Source: a bacterium
GTDB taxonomy: Bacteria > Verrucomicrobiota > Verrucomicrobiia > Limisphaerales > J093
Length of the DNA: 39,417 nucleotides
Assembly (NCBI GenBank): GCA_021780105.1
Contig: JAJXZJ010000038.1
Location: forward strand, 1-39,417
Direction: 5' to 3'
Every line of letters begins with the position of its first letter. The first letter of the stretch is position 1. The notes below the pieces were generated by a model. It was not told the DNA's origin. It ran no database searches and saw nothing but the letters and a program-made list of their open reading frames with translations. Of this stretch, positions 25,955 through 35,543 are shown piece after piece. The position numbers and the translations under genes are program-made.

Positions 25955-28900
25955 ATGAAAACTCGATGGCTGGGCGGTTGGCTGGCGGGCGCGATGCTCA
26001 TGAGCGCGGCACTGGGCGCCGAAGCGCCCATAGAACTCGTGCGTGACTTCGTGGCACCGCCGCCAGCGGCCCGCCCGTGGGTCTATTGGTTCTGGCTCAA
26101 CAGCAACATCACCCGCGAGGGCATCACCAAGGATCTGGAAGCCATGCAGCGCGTGGGCATCGGCGGCGCGTTGATCATGGAGGTGGACCAGGGCGTGCCG
26201 GTGGGGCCGGTGGACTTCATGAGCATACGGTGGCGGGAACTGTTCGGCCACGCCGTCAACGAAGCCCGGCGCCTCGGATTGGAAATCAACATGAACGACG
26301 CCGCCGGCTGGAACGGCAGCGGCGGCCCGTGGATCAAGCCCGAGCAGTCCATGCAAAAGGTCGTCTGGAGCGAAACCAACCTGGAAGGTCCGGAGGAGTT
26401 CACCGGCACGCTGCCGGCGCCGCCGCCCGTGGCCGGTTATTACCGCGACATCGCGGTACTCGCGTTTCCGTCCCCCGGCAGTTTCCGGCTGGAAAACATC
26501 CAGGCGAAGGCCGCCTACGAGCGCGGCAGCGTGGCGCCGGCCAGTGATGCGCCGCTCCCGGCGGACATGGTGATCCCGCAGGCGGGCATCACGAACCTCA
26601 CCGCGCTGATGGACGCGAACGGCCGGTTCTCATGGCACGTGCCCGCCGGCAAATGGACCGTCATGCGCCTCGGCCACACCTCCACCGGCGCGCAGAACGC
26701 CCCGGCGCCCGCCTCCGGCCGCGGCCTGGAATGCGACAAGCTCAGTCCGCAGGGCATCGAGGCGCAGTTTGCCGGCATGATGGGCACGCTGATCCAGGAC
26801 GTGGGCCGCTCGGCGGGCAAGACGCTGGTTTCAACGCACATTGACAGTTGGGAAAACGGCTCGCAGAACTGGACGGCGCGGATGCGCGAGGAGTTCCAGC
26901 GACGGCGCGGCTACGATCCGCTGCCGTTCCTGCCGGTCATGTCGGGCCGTGTGGTGGGCAGCCGGGAGATTTCCGAGCGGTTCCTGTGGGATTTGCGGCA
27001 GACGATCAACGACCTGCTGGTGGAGAATTACGCCGGTCGCATGGAACAACTCGCGCGGCAGCGCGGCCTGCGGCTTTCCATCGAGGCCTACGGCGGTCCG
27101 TGTGACGACATCACTTACGGCGGCCGCGCGGACGAGCCGATGTGCGAGTTCTGGATCGGCGGCGGCGCGTTCGAGACGTGCAAGGAAATGGCGTCCGCGG
27201 CGCACATCTACGGCCATCCCATCCTCGGCGCGGAATCGTTCACCGCCGACGACCGCGAGAAATGGCTTCAGCACCCGGCGACGATCAAGTCGCTCGGCGA
27301 CCGCGCGTTTTGCGAGGGCGTGAACCGCTTCGTCTTCCACCGTTACGCCATGCAGCCGTGGCTGAATTACGCGCCGGGCATGACGATGGGGCCGTGGGGG
27401 CTGCACTACGAGCGCACCGAGACGTGGTGGGAGTGGTCGCGCCCGTGGCACGAATACCTCGCCCGCTGCCAGTTCATGCTGCGGCAGGGGCAGTTCGTCG
27501 CCGACATCTGCTACCTGCAACCGGAGGAATCGCCGCAGGGTTTCACCGGCCACACGCGCCACGGCTACGATTTCGACAACTGCTCCGCCGAGGTCGTGTT
27601 GCAGCGCATGTCGGTGAAAGACGGACGGATCATGCTCCCCGACGGCATGAGTTACCGGCTGCTGGTGCTGCCCGACGTGAAGGCCATGACGCCGGCGTTG
27701 CTGCGGAAAATCAAGGAACTCGTCGCGGCCGGCGCCACCGTCATCGGCCCGACGCGGCCGGAGAAATCGCCGGGTCTGGCGGACTACCCGCGCTGTGACG
27801 ACGAGGTGAAGCAGCTCGCCGGGGAACTCTGGGGCAGTGGAAAAGTCATCACCGGCAAGACACCGGAGCAGGTGCTGGCGGCGATGAACGTGCCGCCGGA
27901 TTTCACCGCCGGGCCGGCCGTTCGCTGGATTCATCGCGCCATGGCGGACGGGACGGAAATTTACTTCGTTGCGTGCAGCCATCCCTGGCCAACCGATGCG
28001 CTGTGCGCGTTTCGGGTCAGCGGCAAAACGCCGGGGTTGTGGCAGCCGGAGACAGGCCGGATGGAAACGCCGGCGTCGTTCACCACCGCCGGCGGCGTGA
28101 CGCGCATTCCCCTGCATTTCGCGCCGAGCGGCTCGGTGTTTGTGGTGTTTTACGACGGCGCCGGACGGTTCGATCCGGTCGTCAGCCTGACGCGCAATGG
28201 CGAACCCATTTTTCCCGCGACCGAAGCGAAGACGCCGGTGGTCATCACCAAGGCGGTCTATGGGGTGTTGGACGATCCCAAACGCACCCGCGACGTGCGG
28301 GCCAAACTCCAGGCGCTGGTGGACGGCGGTGATCTGAGCTTCCAGGTGGCGCGCATGGCGGAGGGCGACGACCCGGCCGTCAACATCGTGAAAACCCTCG
28401 TGGTCGAATACACGGTCGGTGGCCAGTCGTTCCGCGTCAGCGGCCAGGACCCGGAGGAAATCAGCCTCAACGCCTCCGGCGGCGCGGAGCCGGTGGCCGC
28501 CGTGCATTCGGTCGCGCGCGGCTGGTTCGTGGTCGAAGCGCGGGAAGCGGGCCATTACGCCTTGAAAACGGCTGCCGGGGTGACGCGCGAGTGGAACGTG
28601 GCCGACCTTCCCGCACCGATGGAGCTGGAAGGTCCGTGGGATCTGCGCTTCCCGCCGAACTGGGGCGCGCCGGCGCAGGTGACGCTGCCCAGGCTCATGG
28701 CGTGGAGCGATGCCAGCGACCCCGGCGTGAAGTATTTTTCCGGCACGGCCACCTATCGCAAAACCTTCCGCGTGCCGCGCGGCCTGACCGCCGGCAACCG
28801 CCGGCTGTGGCTCGATTTGGGCAATGTGCAGGTGATGGCTGCGGTGAAGCTCAACGGCCGGGATCTCGGCGAGCTGTGGAAACCGCCCTACCGCGTGGAT

Positions 28901-29188
28901 GTCACGCGCGCCCTGAAAACCGGCGACAACGCGCTCGAAATCCGCGTGGTCAACCTCTGGCCCAACCGGCTCATCGGCGACCAGCAACTGCCGGCCGACA
29001 GCGCGCGCAATGCCAACGGCACGCTCAAGGAATGGCCGCAATGGGTGCAGCAGGGCAAGCCCAGCCCCACCGGGCGTTTCACGTTCACGACCTGGGAACT
29101 GTGGAAGAAGGACTCGCCGCTGGTGGATTCCGGCCTGATCGGTCCCGTGCGCCTGGTGCCCGTGGACGAACGGCGGCTGCGGGAGTAG
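25955..29188 (+). CDS. GH106-type alpha-L-rhamnosidase-like enzyme
   Basis: This secreted 1077-residue enzyme has the signal peptide 'WLGGWLAGAMLMSAALGAEA'. The catalytic (beta/alpha)8 region opens with family-typical 'ARPWVYWFWLNSNITREGI' (39-57), 'GIGGALIMEVDQGVP' and 'GLEINMNDAAGWNGSGGPW', and continues with 'DSWENGSQNW', 'IEAYGGPCDDITYGG' and 'AESFTADDREKWLQHP'. The C-terminal end is a galactose-binding-like beta-sandwich ('YRKTFRVPRGL', 'LWLDLGNVQVMAAVKLNGRD', 'NALEIRVVNLWPNRL'). GH106 enzymes hydrolyse alpha-L-rhamnosides, for example in rhamnogalacturonans and flavonoid glycosides. A rhaM gene follows 6 kb downstream on the same strand, which supports rhamnose as product. The next gene begins 24 bp after the stop, indicating co-transcription. 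Confidence 0.9.
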   Translation: MKTRWLGGWLAGAMLMSAALGAEAPIELVRDFVAPPPAARPWVYWFWLNSNITREGITKDLEAMQRVGIGGALIMEVDQGVPVGPVDFMSIRWRELFGHAVNEARRLGLEINMNDAAGWNGSGGPWIKPEQSMQKVVWSETNLEGPEEFTGTLPAPPPVAGYYRDIAVLAFPSPGSFRLENIQAKAAYERGSVAPASDAPLPADMVIPQAGITNLTALMDANGRFSWHVPAGKWTVMRLGHTSTGAQNAPAPASGRGLECDKLSPQGIEAQFAGMMGTLIQDVGRSAGKTLVSTHIDSWENGSQNWTARMREEFQRRRGYDPLPFLPVMSGRVVGSREISERFLWDLRQTINDLLVENYAGRMEQLARQRGLRLSIEAYGGPCDDITYGGRADEPMCEFWIGGGAFETCKEMASAAHIYGHPILGAESFTADDREKWLQHPATIKSLGDRAFCEGVNRFVFHRYAMQPWLNYAPGMTMGPWGLHYERTETWWEWSRPWHEYLARCQFMLRQGQFVADICYLQPEESPQGFTGHTRHGYDFDNCSAEVVLQRMSVKDGRIMLPDGMSYRLLVLPDVKAMTPALLRKIKELVAAGATVIGPTRPEKSPGLADYPRCDDEVKQLAGELWGSGKVITGKTPEQVLAAMNVPPDFTAGPAVRWIHRAMADGTEIYFVACSHPWPTDALCAFRVSGKTPGLWQPETGRMETPASFTTAGGVTRIPLHFAPSGSVFVVFYDGAGRFDPVVSLTRNGEPIFPATEAKTPVVITKAVYGVLDDPKRTRDVRAKLQALVDGGDLSFQVARMAEGDDPAVNIVKTLVVEYTVGGQSFRVSGQDPEEISLNASGGAEPVAAVHSVARGWFVVEAREAGHYALKTAAGVTREWNVADLPAPMELEGPWDLRFPPNWGAPAQVTLPRLMAWSDASDPGVKYFSGTATYRKTFRVPRGLTAGNRRLWLDLGNVQVMAAVKLNGRDLGELWKPPYRVDVTRALKTGDNALEIRVVNLWPNRLIGDQQLPADSARNANGTLKEWPQWVQQGKPSPTGRFTFTTWELWKKDSPLVDSGLIGPVRLVPVDERRLRE

Positions 29189-29212
29189 GCAAAACCAGAA
29201 TTGCTTGAAGCC

Positions 29213-32200
29213 ATGACAACGAAGGCGGTGCATTCACCGGTCGCTCGGAGCGTTGTTTGTTTGCCTGCCAACCCCCGCCGCCGCCCGGCACTCTTTCCCG
29301 GCCGGCTGGCCCGCTGGTTGGCCCTCGCCGCCACCGCGTGGTGGCTCGGCCAGGCGACCGCGCCGCTGTTCGCCACCGATTCGGCGGCACCGCCGCCAAC
29401 CGTCACGAACCTGCACGCCGGCGATCCGGTGGACGTCGCGCCGTGGGGCGAGCGCATGTCGTGGGCCGCCGGCAACGACGCCGGCATCTTTTGGGAAGAC
29501 CCGCGCGACCTTTTCCGCGTCGTGGTGACGTTCGCCGAGGCGCCGCCCGATCCGGCTGCCGCGCGGCTGCAATGGTGGCACTCGGTCTGGCCGGAGCGCC
29601 ACATCCCGCGGGACCATCCCTCCGGCGCCAGCGAGTCCGGCTGGCAGGAACTCGGCGATTGGTATCGCGGCGACTGGCGCGACGCCGACGCGGACCTGAA
29701 AGTGGAAGGCAAAACCTGGACGTTCACGTTTCGCCCGGTCAACGCGAAGGAGTTTCCTGACCTGAAGGACTTTGCTGCCGCCTATCGCACCACCATGAAG
29801 CTGCGGCTGCTGTTCGCCGGCCCCGCGCCGACGGTGGAAAAATTCCAAGCGTTCACGGATTCGGTCTGGCGGAGCCTGCCGGTGAACATGGTTTGGAAAG
29901 ACCGCACGGAAGATCGTTCGGCCCGGTTCGAGGCGTTCAACGGTTTCGCCTTCGTGTCGGGGAATGCCGGCCCAAAGCCGGCGAACCCGGTGCTGGTCTG
30001 GTTCACCGACAGCCCGAACGTCAACGCGTGGGACGGCACCGTGGTGACCATCCGCACGCCGCAACACGCCTTCAGCTTCGATCCCGTGGCGTTGCGGCAG
30101 GCGGGTCGGATGGACGTCGCGTTCGCCGGTGTCACCTTGACGGCGGATGACGCCGTCACGCCGGGGGAAACGGGCAAAACCCTTTTTGACCGCGTGTCCA
30201 CCGAACCGGAGCAGTCGCTCGCCCGCGCGATGGCCGAGCAGCCGCCGCACCAGCAGTTTTATTTCCCGATGGGCACGGAAGGCGGCCGGCAGCGGTTTGG
30301 CCTGAACCCGGACGGCACCGCGTTTTGCGTCAACGACCGCATTGACCAGCCGGTCGGCAAGGATACGCACCGGCGCACCTGGGGCGGCAACCGGCTCGAT
30401 TTTTCCTTCGGCCTGCCCGACGGCCTGCCGCGCAAGCGGTGGATCGAGGACGGCTGCCAGCCGATCATCAACGCGGAGTGGGAGCGCGACGGCATCGTCT
30501 ATACGCAGACGGCCTTTGTGACGCGGCTCGATCCCGGCGGTCTCGGTTTTCCCGACATGCAGGCGGATGATACCGCGGTGCTCATGGTCCGCATCGAGGG
30601 CCACAACATCGCCCAGGAATATCGTGAAGCCCATGTGGTTCTCGGCCTGAAGGTGGACGGGCGCCCGGTGAAGCTCACGCTCACGAACGACCTGGTTCTG
30701 GCTCAGGTGGGAGACCGGCAGTTGCTGCGCGGCTTCGTCAGTTGCGAGGCCGAGGGCAAACCAGTGGACGACGGCCGTGGCATTCGTTTCGCCGCCAGCC
30801 TGCCACCTGGCACCGACGGCGCGATGGTGCTGCGCATCCCGTTTGTCACCCTCGATCAGCCGGCGGAAATCGAGCAGCTCCGCAGCCTCGACTTTGAGGA
30901 CGAACTCTACCGCGTGGAAAAATTCTGGCGGGCGCGCGAGGACGCCGGCGCCCAAATCCACACGCCGGTTGCCGAGATCAACGACTTCTATCGCGCGCAC
31001 GTTTCGCACCTGCTCATCAACTGCGGACGCGAGGTTGGCTCGGACCGCTTGATGGCGCGGGTGGGCGGCTTCGCCTACGGCGTCTATGGCAACGAGTCGT
31101 GCATGATGATCATGGACCTCGACCGCCGCGGGCTGCACCGCGAGGCCGAGCGCTGCCTCGACACCTTCCTGCGCTACCAAAGCACCACCGCGCTGCCCGG
31201 CGACTACGATTCGCAGGACGGCGTCTTCAACGGCGCGAATGGTTGGGAACAGGGCGGCTACAACCAGCATCACGGCTGGATCATGCGGACGATGGCCGAG
31301 CATTTCTGGTATTCCGGCGACCGCGCCTGGCTCGCGCGCAACGTGGACAAACTCGTGAAGGCCGCCCGCTGGATCACCCGCGAACGCGCCCGCACCGCTC
31401 ACCTCACCGGCTTGCGCGCGATCGAACACGGCCTGCTTCCACCCGGCTCGCTCGAAGACATCGGCGACTGGCGCTGCTGGCTGTCGAACAACGTCTTCAG
31501 TTGGTGGGGGCTGGACTCCGTCGCGAAGGCGCTCGCCGAAATCGGCCATCCGGAGGCCAAGGCGCTGCAAGCGGAGGCCGACGCGTATCGGCGCGACATT
31601 CTCGCCGCGTTTCACGAAGCCAGCGTCCGCGCGCCGCTCGTTGAGTTGCGCGACGGCACGTGGATTCCGCAGATCCCGTCGGAGGTTCACCGGCGCGGCC
31701 GGACGTTCGGCTGGATCACGACCACGCTTGAAGGTTCGATCTACCTCATCCGCACCGGCCTGATCGCGCCCGACGATCCGATGGCCGTGAACATCCTGAA
31801 GGATTTTGAGGACAACCTGTATCTCTCCGAGCGCTATGGCTATTCGTGGCCGGAACACGGCCAGTGGTGGTTCAGCCGCGGCGGCTTTTCCATGCAGCCG
31901 AACCTCCTCTGCTCGCCGCAGCCTTACCTCATGCGCGACGAGCCGAAGCATTTTCTGCGCGCCTATTTCAACGCCTTCGCGGCGTGCTACTACCCGAACA
32001 CGAAAATGATGACCGAGCATCCGCTGCCGGACCTCGGCGACTGGCGCGGGGATCATTACAAAACCAGCGACGAGTCGAACTCGAACTACTGGCTGCGGCT
32101 GATGTTCATCGAGGACGACCGCGACGACGACGTGCTGCGCCTGGGCATGGCCATCCCGCGCGTCTGGCTGGCCGACGGCGAACAACCGTCCATCGAACGC

Positions 32201-32458
32201 GCGGCGACGTTTTTCGGCCCGATGAGCCTGCGCTACGATTCGCGGGCGAAAAGCGGTTCGATCACGGCGGTCGTGGAACCGCCGACGCGCCGCGTGCCCA
32301 GACAAACGCTGCTTCGCTTCCGACATCCAGACGGCAAGCGCATTCAGCGCGTCGAAGTGAACGGCCAGCCGTGGAAGAATTTCGACTCGCAGAAAGAATG
32401 GGTGGACCTCACCGGCTTGCGCGGGACGACAACCGTGAAGGCGTTCTATGGGAATTGA
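29213..32458 (+). CDS. Secreted (alpha/alpha)-barrel protein, unassigned glycosidase candidate
   Basis: This 1081-residue protein has an unusually long N-terminal basic region and a signal segment at about residues 32-55 ('RWLALAATAWWLGQATAPLFA'). The first half is beta-rich. From about residue 590 the chain is a helical toroid of the six-hairpin glycosidase kind: 'FYRAHVSHLLINCG', 'YGNESCMMIMDLDRRGLHRE', 'GGYNQHHGWIMRTMAEHFW', 'GDWRCWLSNNVFSWWGLDS', 'WPEHGQWWFSRGGF'. It ends in a small beta domain ('IQRVEVNGQPWKNF'). I cannot place it in a named GH family. Its position directly behind the GH106 gene suggests joint action on a rhamnosylated glycan. Start ATG 29213 is chosen; a TTG lies 12 nt upstream. 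Confidence 0.75.
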   Translation: MTTKAVHSPVARSVVCLPANPRRRPALFPGRLARWLALAATAWWLGQATAPLFATDSAAPPPTVTNLHAGDPVDVAPWGERMSWAAGNDAGIFWEDPRDLFRVVVTFAEAPPDPAAARLQWWHSVWPERHIPRDHPSGASESGWQELGDWYRGDWRDADADLKVEGKTWTFTFRPVNAKEFPDLKDFAAAYRTTMKLRLLFAGPAPTVEKFQAFTDSVWRSLPVNMVWKDRTEDRSARFEAFNGFAFVSGNAGPKPANPVLVWFTDSPNVNAWDGTVVTIRTPQHAFSFDPVALRQAGRMDVAFAGVTLTADDAVTPGETGKTLFDRVSTEPEQSLARAMAEQPPHQQFYFPMGTEGGRQRFGLNPDGTAFCVNDRIDQPVGKDTHRRTWGGNRLDFSFGLPDGLPRKRWIEDGCQPIINAEWERDGIVYTQTAFVTRLDPGGLGFPDMQADDTAVLMVRIEGHNIAQEYREAHVVLGLKVDGRPVKLTLTNDLVLAQVGDRQLLRGFVSCEAEGKPVDDGRGIRFAASLPPGTDGAMVLRIPFVTLDQPAEIEQLRSLDFEDELYRVEKFWRAREDAGAQIHTPVAEINDFYRAHVSHLLINCGREVGSDRLMARVGGFAYGVYGNESCMMIMDLDRRGLHREAERCLDTFLRYQSTTALPGDYDSQDGVFNGANGWEQGGYNQHHGWIMRTMAEHFWYSGDRAWLARNVDKLVKAARWITRERARTAHLTGLRAIEHGLLPPGSLEDIGDWRCWLSNNVFSWWGLDSVAKALAEIGHPEAKALQAEADAYRRDILAAFHEASVRAPLVELRDGTWIPQIPSEVHRRGRTFGWITTTLEGSIYLIRTGLIAPDDPMAVNILKDFEDNLYLSERYGYSWPEHGQWWFSRGGFSMQPNLLCSPQPYLMRDEPKHFLRAYFNAFAACYYPNTKMMTEHPLPDLGDWRGDHYKTSDESNSNYWLRLMFIEDDRDDDVLRLGMAIPRVWLADGEQPSIERAATFFGPMSLRYDSRAKSGSITAVVEPPTRRVPRQTLLRFRHPDGKRIQRVEVNGQPWKNFDSQKEWVDLTGLRGTTTVKAFYGN

Positions 32459-32590
32459 GAAGTCGGTGCCGCCTTGCGGACGTCTCAATTGCCTTGCCCG
32501 CATGTCCGCCACCGCCCGCAATGTCATTGTGGGACTGGTGCGCGCGTTCGGGAACTACCCGATCCAACGTGGAGCGTTTGAGAAACAGGT

Positions 32591-35401
32591 ATGAACACGA
32601 CGATGACTTTGAGGATTGGTTGCCTGGCCGGTCTGATTTTTTACTCCGCCGTGGCCGCGCCGGTTGACGCCTTCAACGTGGTTTGGGACTCGCCCAGCCA
32701 GGACCACCACGGTTCCATGCCACTGGGCAACGGCGATATTGCGCTCAACGCGTGGATGACCCGGGAGGGCGACCTCCAGTTCTACATCAGCAAACCCGAC
32801 GCGTGGGATGACAACGCCCGCCTGGTCAAGGTCGGCAAGGTGCGCGTCCACTTCGAGCCAAATCCGATCACGGCTGGCCATGCGTTCCGCCAGGAACTCA
32901 AGCTGAACGACGGCTGCCTTGAGATCAAGATCGGCGCCGATCCCGCGACCCCCAACGCCCAACCCTCAGCCACCATTCGCTTGTGGGTGGATGCGAATCA
33001 TCCGGTCATTTATGTGACCGCGGACAGCGCCACGCCGATCGAAGCCACGGCGTCCGTCGAACTCTGGCGCACCAACCGGCAGGCGCTTTCCGAGCTGCAA
33101 GTCAGCGACGTAATGATGAATCCCAAGGCGGCGGACAAGCGGGAGGCGCCGACGATCATCGAACCCGACACGGTGCTCACCCGCCAACGCGACCGGATCG
33201 GGTGGTTTCACGACAACATCAAGTCGGTCGGCCCGCGAATCATGGCCGAAGTGCAGGGACTCACCGGCTTCCAGCAACCAGACCCGCTCCTGCATCGCAT
33301 CTTCGGGGCGGTCGTGACCGCCGCGAACGGCAAGCGGCTCGACGATTGGCATCTGCGTTCGCCGCGCGGCACGACGCACCGCTTCAGCATCTACGTGCTC
33401 ACCCGCCAGTCTGCAACGCCGGAGCAGTGGCTTGCGGACATGGACGACACGATCCGCCGCGTGGAGGCGCAGGACTTCGCCGGCCGGCGCGCGGCCCATG
33501 ACGCATGGTGGCACGCGTTCTGGAACCGGAGCTGGATTCGCGCGTCGGCCAGCACCAACGCGGAACCACCGCCCGCGTCCATCGTGCCCGCGAACCGGCA
33601 TCCGATGCGCATCGGCATGGATCAAGGCGGCGGCAACCGGTTCGCCGGCGAACTGGGCCGCGTGAGCATTTTTGCGAAACCGCTCGCGGAAGTGGAGATC
33701 GCCGCACTGGCCAAACTGGATCGCACCCGCGCCGTGCCCGGCCAACCGCAACTGCTTTTCACCGGCCTGGACCCTGGACCGCAAACCCTCGCCGACTCTG
33801 CCGGCTGGAATTTCGGCGACGGCTTCACGCTCGAAGCCTGGGTGAAACCGGAACAACTCGCCGGCGGCGGCGCGCGGCTCGTGGACAAGATCACGCCCGG
33901 CGGAAGCGACGGATTTCTCTTCGACACCTTCCCTGGCAACGGCCTGCGCTTCATCTGCGGGGGCGACACGCTCCAGCAAGACGATGCGGTTCCCGCCGGG
34001 CGATGGACGCATGTCGCCGCCGTGGCCGATTCCGCCCGCGGTGGCTGCCGGCTCTATGTGAACGGCAGACTCGTTGCCGACAGCAGCGGTGCGGTCGTCC
34101 GCGACGAAGCCGCCTGCGTCAGCCAGATGTATCACCTCCAGCGCTTCATCACGGCGTGCGCGGGGCGCGGGGCGTATCCGATCAAGTTCAACGGCTCGCT
34201 GTTTACCGTCCCGCCCGGCCCGACCGAAGCCGACCCGGATTTTCGCCGCTGGGGTCCGGGTTACTGGTGGCAGAACACGCGGCTGCCTTACATCAGCCTG
34301 TGCGCATCGGGCGATTTCGATCTGCAGCGCCCGCTGTTCCATATGTATGCGGAGGAATTGCTCCCGCTCTGCCAGTTCCGGACGAAGCTCTATCTCGGCC
34401 ACGCCGGGGCGTTCTACCCGGAGTGCATCATGTTTTGGGGCGCCGTCTTCAGCGAAACCTACGGCTGGACGCCGTTCGCGCAGCGCCAGGACAAGCTCCA
34501 GGAAAGCGGCTGGCACAAGTGGGAGTGGGTCGGTGGCCTCGAACTCTGCTGGATGATGCTCGACTATTACGACCACACACAGGACGGCGAGTTTCTCCGC
34601 CAGACCGCGCTGCCGTTCACGCGTCAAATCCTGACCTTCTTCGAGCAACAGTATCCCACCAACGCCCAGGGAAAACTCGTCATGTATCCGTCGCAGGCGC
34701 TCGAAACCTGGTGGCGCTGCACCAACGCCATGCCGGAGCTGGCCGGCTGCGCCGCCGTCACGGAACGTCTGCTGGCCATGCCGGACAAGCTCGTTCCCGC
34801 TGCCGACCGTGAACTCTGGCAGCGCCTCCACGCCGAGCTGCCGCCGATGCCGTTGCGTGAACTCAACGGCCGGAGGGCCCTCGCGCCGGCGGCGTTCTTC
34901 GCCCAGAAGAGCAACGTCGAGAATCCGGAACTCTACGCCGTGTTCCCGTTCCGCCTGTTCGCTTTCAACCGGCTGCACGCGGACTGGGCGCTCAACGCGT
35001 TGGAACATCGCTGGGATCGCGGCGACGCTGGCTGGCGGCAGGACAGCATTTTCATGGCCTACCTTGGGCTGGCCGACGACGCGCGCAAATCGCTTGTGGC
35101 GCGGGCGCGCAGCCACGATCATGGCGAGCGCTTCCCGGCCTTCTGGGGACCGAACTTCGACTGGACGCCCGACCAGGACCACGGCGGCGTGTTGATGAAG
35201 ACGTTTCAGGCCATGCTGCTGCAGACCGATGGCGACCGCATCTTCCTCCTGCCCGCCTGGCCGAAGGAATGGAATGTGGAGTTCAAGCTTCACGCGCCGA
35301 AGCGGACAGTCGTTGAAGGCGTCTATCGCGACGGCAGGGTGCAGTCCCTGATTGTCACCCCCGAATCGCGGCGGGCTGACGTCACCATCATGCGCCAATG
35401 A
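32591..35401 (+). CDS. DUF5703 / helical-barrel glycosidase-like protein with inserted LamG-like domain
   Basis: This 936-residue secreted protein has the signal 'IGCLAGLIFYSAVAAPVDA'. Residues about 28-280 match the DUF5703 N-terminal beta-sandwich style ('VVWDSPSQDHHGSMPLGNGD' with 'DLQFYISKPDAWDDNARL'). The chain then enters the helical barrel ('AHDAWWHAFWNRSWI', 302-316) and is interrupted at 337-500 by a LamG-like module. The barrel resumes at 'MYHLQRFITACAGRGAYPIK' (513-532) and runs through 'ETYGWTPFAQRQDKLQESGW' and 'GGLELCWMMLDYYDHTQDGE'. The end resembles GH95-type beta domains ('DRIFLLPAWPKEWNVEFKLH'). GH95-like hydrolase activity is inferred; the substrate is unknown. Inside the insert, the usual C-terminal LamG strands come first (see findings). 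Confidence 0.8.
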   Translation: MNTTMTLRIGCLAGLIFYSAVAAPVDAFNVVWDSPSQDHHGSMPLGNGDIALNAWMTREGDLQFYISKPDAWDDNARLVKVGKVRVHFEPNPITAGHAFRQELKLNDGCLEIKIGADPATPNAQPSATIRLWVDANHPVIYVTADSATPIEATASVELWRTNRQALSELQVSDVMMNPKAADKREAPTIIEPDTVLTRQRDRIGWFHDNIKSVGPRIMAEVQGLTGFQQPDPLLHRIFGAVVTAANGKRLDDWHLRSPRGTTHRFSIYVLTRQSATPEQWLADMDDTIRRVEAQDFAGRRAAHDAWWHAFWNRSWIRASASTNAEPPPASIVPANRHPMRIGMDQGGGNRFAGELGRVSIFAKPLAEVEIAALAKLDRTRAVPGQPQLLFTGLDPGPQTLADSAGWNFGDGFTLEAWVKPEQLAGGGARLVDKITPGGSDGFLFDTFPGNGLRFICGGDTLQQDDAVPAGRWTHVAAVADSARGGCRLYVNGRLVADSSGAVVRDEAACVSQMYHLQRFITACAGRGAYPIKFNGSLFTVPPGPTEADPDFRRWGPGYWWQNTRLPYISLCASGDFDLQRPLFHMYAEELLPLCQFRTKLYLGHAGAFYPECIMFWGAVFSETYGWTPFAQRQDKLQESGWHKWEWVGGLELCWMMLDYYDHTQDGEFLRQTALPFTRQILTFFEQQYPTNAQGKLVMYPSQALETWWRCTNAMPELAGCAAVTERLLAMPDKLVPAADRELWQRLHAELPPMPLRELNGRRALAPAAFFAQKSNVENPELYAVFPFRLFAFNRLHADWALNALEHRWDRGDAGWRQDSIFMAYLGLADDARKSLVARARSHDHGERFPAFWGPNFDWTPDQDHGGVLMKTFQAMLLQTDGDRIFLLPAWPKEWNVEFKLHAPKRTVVEGVYRDGRVQSLIVTPESRRADVTIMRQ

Positions 35402-35543
35402 ATTTCGTCGCCTCGAATCCCTTTCTCAGCGTCGGCTCCGCGCATCCGGAAGCGGCGGTCGTCGCCCGCGATTGAGGGCGCGGGACTGCTGCTGAATTGC
35501 GGAAAACACCTCGCCCGCTTCGTCACCCAGTGCAAGAGCAACC

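Noticed and set aside
29234..32527. 1097-codon minus-strand frame opposite the helical-barrel gene, and similar long minus frames opposite the GH106 and DUF5703 genes
   Set aside because: These are shadows of high-GC coding sequence. The plus-strand proteins have signal peptides and family motifs and the minus translations have none.
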